A program made the translations under genes and the position numbers. DNA of 64,000 bases. Origin: Archivesica marissinica (Eukaryota > Mollusca > Bivalvia > Venerida > Vesicomyidae). The notes beneath the pieces are model-generated. The model had not been told where the DNA came from. It did not search any database and worked only from the letters and a program-made list of their open reading frames with translations. Shown here piece by piece: positions 11,281 to 22,782 of this stretch (positions are counted from its first letter, which is position 1; each line of letters starts with the position of its first letter). The DNA lies in contig CM026390.1 in assembly GCA_014843695.1 (NCBI GenBank), positions 55,474,275-55,538,274 on the forward strand. Direction: 5' to 3'.

Positions 11281-13209
11281 TATAACGATCGATATGTGTA
11301 TACTGTATAGCGATCGATCTGTACATACTACATAACGGGCGATCTGTACATACTACATAACGAGCGATCTGTGCATACTACATAACGAGCGATCTGTACA
11401 TACTACATAACGAGCGATCTGTACATACTACATAACGAGCGATCTGTACATACTACATAGCGAGCGATCTGTGCTTACTACATAACGAGCGATCTGTGCT
11501 TACTACATAACGAGCGATCTGTACATACTACATAGCGATCGATCTGTACATACTACATAACGGGCGATCTGTACATACTACATAACGAGCGATCTGTACA
11601 TACTACATAACGGGCGATCTGTACATACTACATAACGAGCGATCTGTACATACTACATAACGGGCGATCTGTACATACTACATAACGAGCGATCTGTACA
11701 TACTACATAACGAGCGATCTGTGCTTACTACATAACGAGCGATCTGTACATACTACATAACGAGCGATCTGTGCTTACTACATAGCGAGCGATCTGTGCT
11801 TACTACATAACGAGCGATCTGTACATACTACATAACGAGCGATCTGTGTATACTACATAACGAGCGATCTGTACATACTACATAACGAGCGATCTGTACA
11901 TACTACATAGCGAGCGATCTGTACATACTACATAACGAGCGATATGTGCTTACTACATAGCGAGCGATCTGTACATACTACATAGCGAGCGATCTGTACA
12001 TACTACATAGCGAGCGATCTGTACATACTACATAGCGAGCGATCGTACATACTACATAACGAGCGATCTGTGCTTACTACATAGCGAGCGATCTGTACAT
12101 ACTACATAGCGAGCGATCTGTACATACTACATAGCGAGCGATCTGTACATACTACATATCGAGCGATCTGTACATACTACATAGCGAGCGATCTGTGCTT
12201 ACTACATAACGAGCGATCTGTGCTTACTACATAGCGAGCGATCTGTACATACTACATAACGAGCGATCTGTACATACTACATAACGAGCGATCTGTGCTT
12301 ACTACATAACGAGCGATCTGTGCATACTACATAACGAGCGATCTGTGCATACTACATAACGAGCGATCTGTACATACTACATAACGAGCGATCTGTGCAT
12401 ACTACATAACGAGCGATCTGTACATACTACATAACGAGCGATCTGTACATACTACATAACGAGCGATCTGTACATACTACATAACGAGCGATCTGTACAT
12501 ACTACATAACGAGCGATCTGTACATACTACATAGCGAGCGATCTGTGCTTACTACATAGCGAGCGATCTGTACATACTAAATAACGAGCGATCTGTGCTT
12601 ATTACATAACGAGCTATCTGTGCATACTACATAACGAGCGATCTGTACATACTACATAGCGAGCGATCTGTACATACTACATAGCGAGCGATCTGTGCTT
12701 ATTACATAACGAGCTATCTGTGCATACTACATAACGAGCGATCTGTACATACTACATAGCGAGCGATCTGTACATACTACATAACGAGCGATCTGTGCAT
12801 ACTACATAACGAGCGATCTGTGCATATTACATTGCGATCGATATGTGCATACTACATAACGAGCGATCTGGGCATACTACATAACGAGCGATCTGTGCTT
12901 ATTACATAACGAGCTATCTGTGCATACTACATAACGAGCGATCTGTACATACTACATAGCGAGCGATCTGTACATACTACATAACGAGCGATCTGTGCAT
13001 ATTACATAGCGATCGATATGTGCATACTGCATAACGAGCGATCTGTGCATACTACATAACGAGCGATCTGTACATACTACATAACGAGCGATCTGTGCAT
13101 ATTACATAGCGATCGATATGTGCATACTACATAACGAGCGATCTGTGCATACTACATAACGAGCGATCTGTGCATACTACATAACGAGCGATCTATGCAT
13201 ACTACATAA
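11281..13209. repeat. Minisatellite, 25-bp unit, about 77 copies
   Basis: The unit is gatctgtacatactacataa plus cgagc, with alternatives gtgctt, gtgcat, atagc and cgggc. Variants recur in blocks; for example a group with cttattacataacgagctat appears near 12600, 12697 and 12898. It joins the 33-bp array without a gap. Confidence 0.97.
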
Positions 13210-13517
13210 TTGTAAGTGCATCCCAGTATGTGTATCCGTTGTCAATGGCAACTTTCTAAAAGTCTATACGTTTTTTACTCTCTTGATAGAAAATAAAACT
13301 ATTGTTCGCAAATGTAGTATAGTTATTGATAAGCTGTTGTGTGTCTGATTTGCAAATAGTGACAAGTGTGCAAATGCAATTCGTTTTGGGAATATCTTCA
13401 ACATTTTGCATACAATACAAATAAGTCTGCACGGTGGATATTATATGCAATACGTATCTCTAAATATGCAAGTGTTCATAAATATGCGCATAATTCTAGA
13501 TACTTTAACTGATCATT
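13210..13517. other. Intergenic, nothing recognised
   Basis: No repeat, SINE or domain signal seen. Confidence 0.5.
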
Positions 13518-13863
13518 CATACACAGTATTCACCTTTCCCACATTGCACATTGACAAGCTCATATTTGTACACAGCATTCACGTTTCCCACATTGACAAG
13601 CTGATATATGTACACAGCATTCACGTTTCCCACATTGACAAGCTGATATATGTACACAGCATTCACCTTTCCCACATTGACAAGCTGATATATGTACACA
13701 GTATTCACCTTTCCCACATTGACAAGCTGATATATGTACACAGCATTCACGTTTCCCACATTGACAAGCTGATATATGTACACATCATATACATTTCCCA
13801 CATTGACAAGCTCATATATGTACACATCATACACATTTCCCATGTTGACAAGCTGATATATGC
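13518..13863. repeat. Minisatellite, 42-bp unit, about 8 copies
   Basis: The unit contains cacattgacaagctgatata, tgtacacagcattcac and a tttcc end. Both strands are open across it (plus 13406-13951, minus 13517-13957) because 42 is a multiple of three. Confidence 0.96.
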
Positions 13864-14051
13864 CTCTAACACACGCAACATAACTGTCGTCATAATATAT
13901 TATTATAGGAACGACATCCGTCATGATAGTTGGTCCCTTAAGAATATATAGGTGCAATATCGTCTGCCGACACTGCCTTCAGTGCAACCGGTAACCAGGC
14001 GTATCATGTTATTTTGTGCAAATCGATACTCTATATAGAATAGTCCGTTGC

Positions 14052-14342
14052 GGTTTGTTTGCTTTGTTTGTGTTTGGCGTTTAAAGTCGCACCAACAGCT
14101 TATATAGATCATATGGCGACTCTCCAGCTATTATCGGTGAAGGAATACACCGAATGCCCCTCCGACCAGTAGTGCAGACACGGACGGGCTCCCGGGTAGA
14201 ACCACCGACCGCCCGCAAGTCAATTGGATGGATGGCTTCCACACTTGAAAGAATTCTACACCCCAGTGAGATTAGCACCTAGAGCTATGAGAGGCAAGTG
14301 CTTTGAAGTAAACGTCCATAACCACTCGACCACGGAGGCCCC
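14052..14342 (-). mobile_element. SINE family E, full-length with TSD
   Basis: Read on minus, the head begins ggcctccgtggtcgagtgg, the middle has cgccatatgatctatataag, and the tail is ggtgcgactttaaacgcc with an A/C-rich end. A 10-bp target duplication agtccgttgc lies at 14042-14051 and 14343-14352. The tail can fold with AGTCGC pairing to GCGACT. Open frames here on both strands are shadows. Confidence 0.88.
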
Positions 14343-14477
14343 AGTCCGTTGCAACAAATACCATATGTTTGGAATTGCAAACACCGAAGTATTTATCGGG
14401 AAAAAACAATTTATATGTAAAATGTACATAGCCGAGAAATGTATCTAGCAATATAAATGTTGATAGAAAATACTGTA

Positions 14478-14745
14478 AAAGTAAAGTAAAGTGTTTGTTT
14501 ATTATAGTGTCACCCCTATTTAAAGGGCCGGCCATTTCTGACTTATGAGACACCTCTTTTTTTATGAACATCAGTACTTCCCGAATCCTATGCTTGTGTG
14601 CCGACGTCAGGCTGGTAGGCAATCGGTAACCATTTTTAATTTAACTAGCTGGCGGCTCACCAACCGGCCATATCAGAACGAACCATGACGAGATTCGACC
14701 TCCCGCTCCGTAGGCGGACGCCTTAACCACTGGGCTACGGAGACG
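14478..14745 (-). mobile_element. SINE family F, full-length
   Basis: Read on minus, the head is ctccgtagcccagtggttaa, then gcgtccgcctacggagcggg and ggtcgaatctc, a good tRNA-like A-box/B-box arrangement. The body has gccggttggtgagccgcc and the tail is ggggtgacactataataaac. Two related copies lie at 41352-41606 and 57085-57345. I did not find a convincing target duplication. Confidence 0.85.
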
Positions 14746-14933
14746 TTATGTGTAGGTTAACATAATTGTGTCATTAGTATGTAATGTTGTGATAAATAAG
14801 TATGTCTATAATACAATATCATATTATGCAATTATAAATTAGATTGATCAGATATGCATACTGAGTTTTGGCATGGCTAATTGTAAATGTCTATCTATGA
14901 ATGTGTGTGTTGTCCACATTACCCGTATATATA

Positions 14934-15222
14934 CAGACGGATATGTAGTCCAGTGGTAACACGCCGGACTGGTAATCCAGGGATCGCAGGTTCGACCCCC
15001 CGTCTGACCCTAATAAAATTAACAGTCTTTCAGATGGGACGTTAAACCAGGGTCTCGTGTCGGTGCTTTACACCGTGCACGTAAAAGAACCAGAGGAGAT
15101 TCTGGAATGGGTCTCTGTCTGTATCATGCACTATCCTCCAAAATCTAAAATAACTAATCTCTTCAGGAGGCGTCGCTCATATGGACAACCGGTAGCGACG
15201 ATCAATAAACGTAAAACACACT
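14934..15222 (+). mobile_element. SINE family A, full-length with 19-bp TSD
   Basis: The head cagacggatatgtagtccag contains the A box, and caggttcgacccc is the B box. The body runs through gtcggtgctttacaccgtgc, and the tail ggtagcgacgatcaataaac ends in gtaaaacacact. The perfect 19-bp direct repeat cacattacccgtatatata flanks it (14915-14933, 15223-15241). This is the cleanest insertion in the window. A 61-codon open frame inside is incidental. Confidence 0.95.
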
Positions 15223-15241
15223 CACATTACCCGTATATATA

Positions 15242-15613
15242 ATCAACTGATTAATACACAACTGTCCAGTCAACACATGGACATACACTGTTTCTAATGA
15301 GAGACTATTGTCCGTTATTTCCACCTGAATATTGTTGAACCCTTTCCCTCAGAGAAGCACCTCTTGACGCCATTACCAATACGACATACATTGACAATGT
15401 AGTAGTCAAACCAATGTTCATAATAAAGGCCAGAATCTCTATGAAGTCCCTGTAATATATATGGAGGTGGGATATATATGGCGACTACTTATCCACTGCA
15501 TGATAGTTAATTGGCTGTCGTTTGTATGGAGATATAACATTATATTAACCGAAATCTCAATGAAGGAAAGGGTTAAGGAGGAAAGTTCACTGAATTGGGT
15601 TCCTCTGTGTTTA
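15242..15613. other. Intergenic, nothing recognised
   Basis: No repeat or domain signal. A 61-codon frame at 15461-15646 is not recognisable. Confidence 0.5.
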
Positions 15614-15778
15614 TCGTTGTTTCATTTGCACCAATACTTGATTTGATATATTGATTTTTGTTCCTGGATCGTTGTTTCATTTGCACCAATACTTGATTTG
15701 ATATAATGATTTTTGTTCCTGGATCGTTGTTTCATTTGCACCAATACTTGATTTGATATAATGATTTTTGTTCTTGGA
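15614..15778. repeat. 55-bp tandem repeat, 3 copies
   Basis: tcgttgtttcatttgcacc starts at 15614, 15669 and 15724, exactly 55 bp apart, with few differences between copies. Confidence 0.96.
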
Positions 15779-16266
15779 TTTGATTTTATTGGTATATGCA
15801 TTGACGAACTTATATTTTGCACATTTTGTTCAAGAAAAACAGGAATCCATTTGAAGAGACAGGAGCAAGTATATGATTGCCAGAATCAATGAGTCTTATC
15901 GTTCTATTATCGTAGAAGTGTATTAACTCTCTTCCTTAAATCACAGAGAAATTGAATAATCTAAATATTATTGCTAGTAATCAAACACTGCGACCCACTA
16001 TGACGGTAACTGAGCAAATGTTTGCTTACGTCGGCCCAATCTTGATTTAATCATCTACATGGCTCGGATAGCATTTCTCCAAGTTAATGTGGATGAATAG
16101 TTGACAAATGATGACGAGGTTTTAGGCCAGTCGTATATCTCAATGCAATATTTCTACTTTATAATGATGGGATTATGAATGTCATCACCAGCCCAACGTT
16201 TCGTCGGATTATTACCAACTTACTCTAACTGATCGGATTGTATTAAATCATCTAAGTTATCTGCCC
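15779..16266. other. Intergenic, nothing recognised
   Basis: Unique-looking sequence, no gene or repeat signal seen. Confidence 0.5.
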
Positions 16267-17157
16267 GTGTCATTCTTCAGTACTAAATTTAATGTTCATC
16301 GCAATCTTCCAGTGTCATTCTTCAGTACTAAATTTAATGTTCATCGCAATCTTCCAGTGTCATTCTTCAGTACTAAATTTAATGTTCATCGCAATCTTCC
16401 AGTGTCATTCTTCAGTACTAAATTTAATGTTCATCGCAATCTTCCAGTGTCATTCTTCAGTACTAAATTTAATGTTCATCGCAATCTTCCAGTGTCATTC
16501 TTCAGTACTAAATTTAATGTTCATCGCAATCTTCCAGTGTCATTCTTCAGTACTAAATTTAATGTTCATCGCAATCTTCCAGTGTCATTCTTCAGTACTA
16601 AATTTAATGTTCATCGCAATCTTCCAGTGTCATTCTTCAGTACTAAATTTAATGTTCATCGCAATCTTCCAGTGTCATTCTTCAGTACTAAATTTAATGT
16701 TCATCGCAATCTTCCAGTGTCATTCTTCAGTACTAAATTTAATGTTCATCGCAATCTTCCAGTGTCATTCTTCAGTACTAAATTTAATGTTCATCGCAAT
16801 CTGCCAGTGTCATTCTTCAGTACTAAATTTAAGGTTCGTCGCAATCTTCCAGTGTCATTCTTCAGTAGTAAATTTAAGGTTCATCGCAATCTTCCAGTGT
16901 CATTCTTCAGTAGTAAATTTAAGGTTCATCGCAATCTGCCAGTGTCATTTTTCAGTAATAAATTTAAGGTTCGTCGCAATCTTCCAGTGTCATTCTTCAG
17001 TAGTAAATTTAAGGTTCATCGCAATATTTCAGTGTCATTCTTCAGTAATCAATTTAAGGTTCATCGCAATCTTTCAGTGTCATTTTTCAGTAATAATGTT
17101 AAGGTTCATCACAATCTTCCAGTGTCATTCTTCAGTAATAATGTTAAGGTTCATCTT
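16267..17157. repeat. Minisatellite, 45-bp unit, about 20 copies
   Basis: The unit is gtgtcattcttcagtactaa, atttaatgttcatcgcaatc and ttcca. The first 11-12 copies are essentially identical. From about 16800 the units diverge (aaggttcgtcgc, tagtaaattt, then taataatgtt). Two overlapping plus-strand frames of 339 and 292 codons arise from the 45-bp periodicity, and neither looks like a protein. Confidence 0.97.
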
Positions 17158-18792
17158 CATCGCACGTTAATAGTTTTGTTTTTATTAAATATCAGTAAGT
17201 GTTGGTTATACAAAGTAGAACTAGTACACCGAACACGGATATATTTAATGGGGTATTTTGTCCCTAATATTGGTAAAACAACATAAATGCATTGTATTGC
17301 GATTGCATAAATCGGCATAAAATCTGACAAAATAACAAAACTAATTATCGTCTTATCATCTTCAACATGCAGGGTATGAAGAGTAACTGTTTGCATGTTT
17401 GCATGCTGTTTTGACAGGATATGACAGAAAAGTTTAGGGGAATATAGAAAATCTAAGCTTCTGCATTAGTTTATAGCGTATGCTGTAATTTCTTAAACCC
17501 CCTCCCAAAAACATACAAAGCACCTATCTAACTGAACTCGTCAAGTTGCCAAACTGTTTGTTATAATTTACAATATAATATATCCGGCAATACGGTTGTA
17601 AAATGTGCACAGCGGGATTGTCTAAGGTGGGGTGGGGTGCTAATAGTTCCGTCCTATTAAATCATTCATGATATTAAGATTGTATGCCACAAACACTTCC
17701 ACTTTATTCCTGACTCACGTCTGAAAATTGTTCAGATAAAATTATATTGCAGTATATCGACTTGCAATCAGCAAACGTTCGGATACTAATTATGCGCAAG
17801 TCGAATAAATTTCGCGCTTTATTAACATGTGATGCCGTAAAACACACTACTTATTTTAAATCTCACTTTTAATTAAGCGCTAACATATAACGGAGAGCAA
17901 CATAAGAAATGGTTGAACATTTACTAAATTGAATTGTAAACACGACTATTATTTTATTTTCTCTGAAAAAACCCCATATATGTTACTCTTTAAAGCTCAT
18001 TTCGCACCCATCAGAAACATGACGCCGGAACACACTCACAAATGCTAAACAATTGTCATTACGTTACTAGGATTACGACAATCGATGCCGGAGCAGCTCC
18101 TTGGGGGAATCCAAGTGTTCCGATAGATGACATGCTATAAATATAAGACGGTGAATGAAAGGTGTAATCATGTTACAGCCGCGCAATGTGATTGTTGTTC
18201 GATGGGAATTATTAATAATAGAAACTAAAACCATTTCACGGACGTTTAGTGTAATCAAATGATGGTAAGCTTTTCACCGTTGAACATCTGCGTAATAAGA
18301 TAGGCCATATTATTGCCCCCAGGTGTTAGGAATCAAAGACGTGGACTTTCTGGTGGTCGTTATTCCCACTTTCAGGCTTGCATTATTTACTATGAATGTC
18401 ACTAATATCAGATTATACGTGCTAAGTCAATCTTTAATAATTTATTCAAGCCTTTGAGAACAGAAAAGCTAACGGAGAAGTAAGTTTAATTAAATACATT
18501 TACTGTATCTTCTGTCTACGGAATCTGTATGAAACACGATATGTGGTCATAAAGCGCACGCACGCTTGCATTTGAGATAAGACAGTAAACGGAATAAAAT
18601 CATCCCAATGCGCGTGCTTAGAACAGTAATGCGAGTTTTGCATGTTTTATATATTACCGGCTCGTGCATTGTCTCTTAAAACATCTACTAGGGCATAGGT
18701 TGATTATATTTCGAATGGCTATATGAGAAACTACTAAAGGTTCATAGACCACTTCTAATTGAGCTAATGCCATACGTATCATGCTAGTAAGT
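17158..18792. other. Longest low-repeat stretch in the first third, no gene seen
   Basis: About 1.6 kb of A/T-rich, apparently single-copy DNA. Open frames are at most 79 codons and show no recognisable domain, and I see no convincing splice-linked exon chain. Terminal exons of an undetected gene cannot be excluded by eye. Confidence 0.5.
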
Positions 18793-18805
18793 ATGGTTAA
18801 ACACA

Positions 18806-19097
18806 CAGACGGAGCTGTACGTCCAGTGGTTAACACGTTGGACTGGTAATCCAGGGGGGATCGCATGCTCGATCCCCCGTCTGACCCTAATAAAATTAAC
18901 AGTCTTTCAGATGGGACTTTAAACCGATATCTCGTGTCGGTGCTTTACACCGTGCACGTAAACGAACCAGAGGAGACTGTGGAATGGGTTTCTGATTGTA
19001 TCATTGCATTGTATATCCTCCAAAAATCTAATCTCTTCAGTATGCGGTGCTCATATGGGCAACCGATAGCGACGATAAATAAACGTAAAGCACACAC
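18806..19097 (+). mobile_element. SINE family A, full-length with TSD
   Basis: The head cagacggagctgtacgtcca, the B-box region with tgctcgatcccccgtctgac (slightly decayed) and the tail gatagcgacgataaataaac are present. A 13-bp target duplication atggttaaacaca lies at 18793-18805 and 19098-19110. It has lost about 20 bp in the ctaaaataactaatc region compared with the copy at 14934. Confidence 0.93.
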
Positions 19098-19245
19098 ATG
19101 GTTAAACACATACGTGAACATCAGTTATTAATTTTGTTCGAACTTGTGGCCAGTTTGCGTTACTTGAAATGTCAAATGAATTGAGCAATACAATATGATT
19201 AAACTAAGTCAATGTACGACATATATAATCAATAAACGTGCGGAT

Positions 19246-19491
19246 TAAACTTTATTTATTTTACAACGATTGTGAAGCAAGTTTTAACCATTTATATTAA
19301 TCACTCTCGTTGGCGCAGATGAAAGCGTAACTGTGGTAATTCGTGTGGGAGGAAACCGGAGTACCCGGAGAAACCCCACCTGTTCGATCTGGTGACCACC
19401 GTATCATCTCGCATACCTCCCGGTCCGAGGATCGAACCCGGATTGCATTAGTGAGAAGCGAGCGGGCTAACCACTGCGCTAATCGGACACG
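19246..19491 (-). mobile_element. SINE family D, full-length with TSD
   Basis: Read on minus, the head is gtgtccgattagcgcagtgg with B box gggttcgatcctcgg, then gtactccggtttcctcccac and a tail with cgcaatcgttgtaaaataaa. A 12-bp target duplication aaacgtgcggat lies at 19234-19245 and 19492-19503. A 71-codon minus-strand frame is only the SINE. Confidence 0.93.
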
Positions 19492-19503
19492 AAACGTGCG
19501 GAT

Positions 19504-19925
19504 AAACAACATGGCAACATAGTCATTATCAATAGTCTGTATATCACCATTTCAGTGATTGCATGATAATAGCAAATACTGAAACATCTCTCAAATATAT
19601 AGCAATTTCAACATTTATTTATCGAGCTTATGTCGAGCAGATGTGGGAATATTTAATGGTCTCATTTACAGAACTAGTTGGTGGTGGTGGGGGGGGGCAT
19701 CACAATTCAATACAATTCAATTACAATGTTTCACTTGCTCTCATTTCACTTTGCACATTATAATACGAGATAGGTTTAACTGAATGCCCTGAATCATATC
19801 TCGCTAACACCATTAACCCACAACCGTATCCTTATTGTTACCGTACTTAAACATAGCATTACATACGAGCCAATTTACTGTGGTGCCGAGACATTACTTT
19901 ATCCCAGTTGTTGTATGTGTCTGTG
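19504..19925. other. Intergenic, G-run only
   Basis: A short ggtggtggtgggggggg tract lies near 19680-19697. Nothing else is recognised. Confidence 0.5.
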
Positions 19926-20455
19926 ATGTTTATTTATCGTCGCCAACGGTTTGCTAGCACGAATAACGCCTCCTGAAGAGTTTAGTCATTTTAAGTTTGG
20001 GGGATAGTTTATACACATTTAGTTTAGCTCGATTGTGAAACAAGTTTTTACAACTTATATTAATCGCTCTCGAGACCTCATTCCTGATATAATCCATCGC
20101 CATGAGGGAGAGAGAAGAGACAATGTGGAAATTAAATGCCTTGCCTAAGGGCACACTCGTAACGGTTCCAGCGGAGGCTCGAACTCCGGGCCTTTCGCAC
20201 CTGAAGCGAATGCGCCACCACTGCGTTATTACGACTTCCTACGACTTTGGGGGATAGTGCAATGATACAGACAGAGCCCCATTCACATAGACTCCTCTGT
20301 TTATTAGTACGTGCCTTGTACAAAGATTCTAAACGATACCTCAATTTAAAGTATCACCCGAACTACAAGGGGATATTAGTCGTTTTAATATGGTGTAGCT
20401 GTGAATTTATCCTACGAGCCATGGATTAGTAGTCCAGCGTGTTCGACATTTAACC
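19926..20455 (-). mobile_element. SINE family A, split by a nested SINE
   Basis: The left part (19926-20008) is the reverse complement of the A tail (tttatttatcgtcgcc, then cctcctgaagag). The right part (20246-20455) continues with atagtgcaatgatacagac, and a worn head with ggattagtagtccagcgtg lies near 20424-20442. A family C SINE sits between the halves. The A copy is more diverged than the one inserted into it, as expected for an older host copy. Confidence 0.85.
20009..20245 (-). mobile_element. SINE family C, full-length, nested, with TSD
   Basis: Read on minus: head ggaagtcgtaataacgcagt, B-box-like ggagttcgagcc region, gcccttaggcaaggcattta, and tail cgagctaaactaaatgtg. A 13-bp target duplication tttgggggatagt lies at 19996-20008 and 20246-20258, and both copies are family A sequence. 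Confidence 0.92.
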
Positions 20456-20555
20456 CATGACCAGCTAACTAGCACTACGGTCGCTTTTGCATTCAGAATA
20501 GCACCAGATCATCCGCCTGCTCAGTTTGTATGTTATTTACTATTAGGATAGTGGA

Positions 20556-20665
20556 GCTTAAGCACTTGGTTGAATAGCAAACAACATAGATCCTGATCAG
20601 ACGCGGCGTTTCGCTGCGGCTGATCTGGATCTAGGTTGTTTGTACATTCCTCCAATTTATTGAGC
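20556..20665. mobile_element. Long imperfect hairpin, MITE-like
   Basis: The left arm gcaaacaacatagatcctga with tcagacgcg pairs with the right arm cgctgcggctgatctggatc and taggttgtttg, leaving a small loop near 20612. Hairpin elements with similar gatcctgatcag arms are, as far as I recall, frequent in bivalve genomes; I cannot confirm the match here. Confidence 0.6.
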
Positions 20666-20725
20666 ATTTTCAAGGTTATATAACCACTTGTAGCCGCCTG
20701 ACAGACCATATAGACATGTTCAGAC

Positions 20726-21671
20726 ATAATGACCTAAATCGGACGATCGCACGCTTCTTAATTACACAAAACAACTAACTAGAATGTTCATCCTCTATTT
20801 TAAATTAGATTACAGTAGCTATACGATAGCTTTATTGATCACTTGTTTATTTATATGTATATATTATGACTATGTACTTATGTATACGTCATGAATAAAC
20901 TTATGTTCTGTTCTTTTCTGTGTCCAATAAAGGTTGGTGTCCGTTCACTGTGCACGTTATGGAATTATCTGCGTATGATTAAAATTGGGTAATTTATTTA
21001 ACTTTGTACCATCCAGGCAGTTCCACAGAATAACAATATAAAAATAAAATCCCATTAAACAATATTGGGTGAAAAGCATTGTCGGTCTAAACTTAGATGG
21101 CACGATAAACGCAGTGTGTTAGCATGTAGCAGGTGGGCTTGAAAGATTAGCCAATGGCTAAGCATCTTATCCCCCAATCAGTAACGATTTAAAAATACAT
21201 ATGTGTTCACAGTCTCGTTTTATTCTCTTCATACCATAATTATTAAAGCATTAACAAACTTCAGTTTATTTCAAGAGAACATATCAAAGGCAAGAGATAT
21301 ACATCTATGTTACACCTATACACATTTGTAGGAAACTGAAGACAAAAAAAACAGACGTCTTGATTCACTATTCTTAGTGCCAATACTGTAACAAACATGA
21401 TTCATACTAGAGGACTATCTAAAAATCATAAATATCAATAAATATAGAATTAATCTAACAAATCTTCACATACGTAAGCGATCGCAAAGGGCAGCCACGT
21501 TAATATTCCCAGAGAAAATCGAAAATGTTTGCAATGTACTATGAATGTAATCGAAAATGAATTTCACTTCCTACTGGTCTCTCCAAAATACTATAATTTA
21601 CGTAGAACATTTTTAAGCCATATTTTTGTCATTGGCCGACACAAATAAAAAATGTTGTGTACAGTTTACAC
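20726..21671. other. Intergenic, may hold decayed LINE 3' sequence
   Basis: Low-repeat DNA downstream, in minus-strand sense, of the RT fragment at 21672-22005. No further LINE motif could be read. Confidence 0.4.
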
Positions 21672-22005
21672 CTATACACTTACGACACAATATTTAACAT
21701 TAGCATAGATCGACTTCTTACAACTAACTCCTATATTTATAACTTTAACCCACAATGCATCTCGTATAATGGTATCAAAGGCCTTTTCGTAATCAATAAA
21801 CGCACAGTATAGTTTGAACTTATTGCCAAAAACCGTCTGGATAATAGAATGCAGTAAAAATCTACTATTAGTTGTACTTTGATTATCTCTAAAACCAAAC
21901 TGTTTCACACCACTTATTAATTATGTGTCTAAGTGTCTGAGAAACTATGTTTGCAAGAACATTTACAAGAGTTATCCCTCTGTAGTTTGAAGGATTAGTA
22001 GATTA
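21672..22005 (-). pseudogene. Non-LTR retrotransposon reverse transcriptase fragment
   Basis: In minus-strand sense the first part reads NPSNYRGITLVNVLANIVSQ, the RT block with the NYRGITL signature. Near 21905-21910 the frame shifts, and the next frame reads KQFGFRDNQSTTNSRFLLHS, then KLYCAFIDYEKAFDTIIRDA, which carries the motif-A Asp in FIDYEKAFD. It ends at about GVSCKKSIYANVKYCVVSV. The FADD motif, endonuclease and 3' end are absent. A stop codon lies just before NPSNYRG. It differs in sequence type from the fragment at 6384-6807 and probably comes from another LINE clade. Confidence 0.9.
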
Positions 22006-22164
22006 TGACAAGTAACCACAATGCAACAATTAAATTATGTTTTATTTCTGGCGTTTAAGACAATGTAAGATCACCTTCACATTTGCACATGCTAACATAG
22101 TGTATGTATGCATTCATTCCAAAAGCAAACAATGCGTTTGCTACTAAACTAACTGCATACATGT

Positions 22165-22782
22165 AATGTTAGATTGTGTTCAATACAATACGAATGAACC
22201 TATCTATACAATAACTAGATCCGTAGAGTGTTACATTGTGTTCAGTGCAATACGAACCTATCTATCTATAAAATAACTAGATCCGTACAGTGTTACATTG
22301 TGTTCAGTGCAATACGAATCTATCTATCTATAAAATAACTAGATCCGTATAGTTTTACATTGTGTTCAGTGCAATACGAATCTATCTATATATACAATAA
22401 CTAGATCCGTACAGTATTACATTGTGTTCAGTGCAATACGAATCTATCTATCTATACAATAACTAGATCCGTACAGTGTTACATTGTGTTCAATGCAATA
22501 CGAATCTATCTATCTATAAAGTAACTAGATCCGTACAGTGTTACATTGTGTTCAATGCAATACGAATCTATCTATCTATAAAGTAACTAGATCCGTACAG
22601 TGTTACATTGTGTTCAATGCAATACGAATCTATCTATCTATAAAATAACTAGATCCGTACAGTGTTACATTGTGTTCAATGCAATACGACTCTATCTATC
22701 TATAAAATAACTAGATCCGTATAGTGTTACAGGGTGTTCAGTGCAATACGAATCTATCTATCTATAGCTGAGTGTAACATTG
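22165..22782. repeat. Satellite array, 62-bp form of the unit, about 10 copies
   Basis: Each unit has gttacattgtgttcagtgca, atacgaatct, tatctatctata and an extra tract with aataactagatccgtacagt. It passes directly into the 48-bp form at about 22783, where the extra tract is replaced by gatgagt. Confidence 0.95.

Noticed and set aside
16267..17286. 339-codon frame with SFFSTKFNVHRNLPV repeats
   Set aside because: A second frame over the same DNA is equally open, and the leading copies are identical at the DNA level, showing array homogenisation and not protein constraint.
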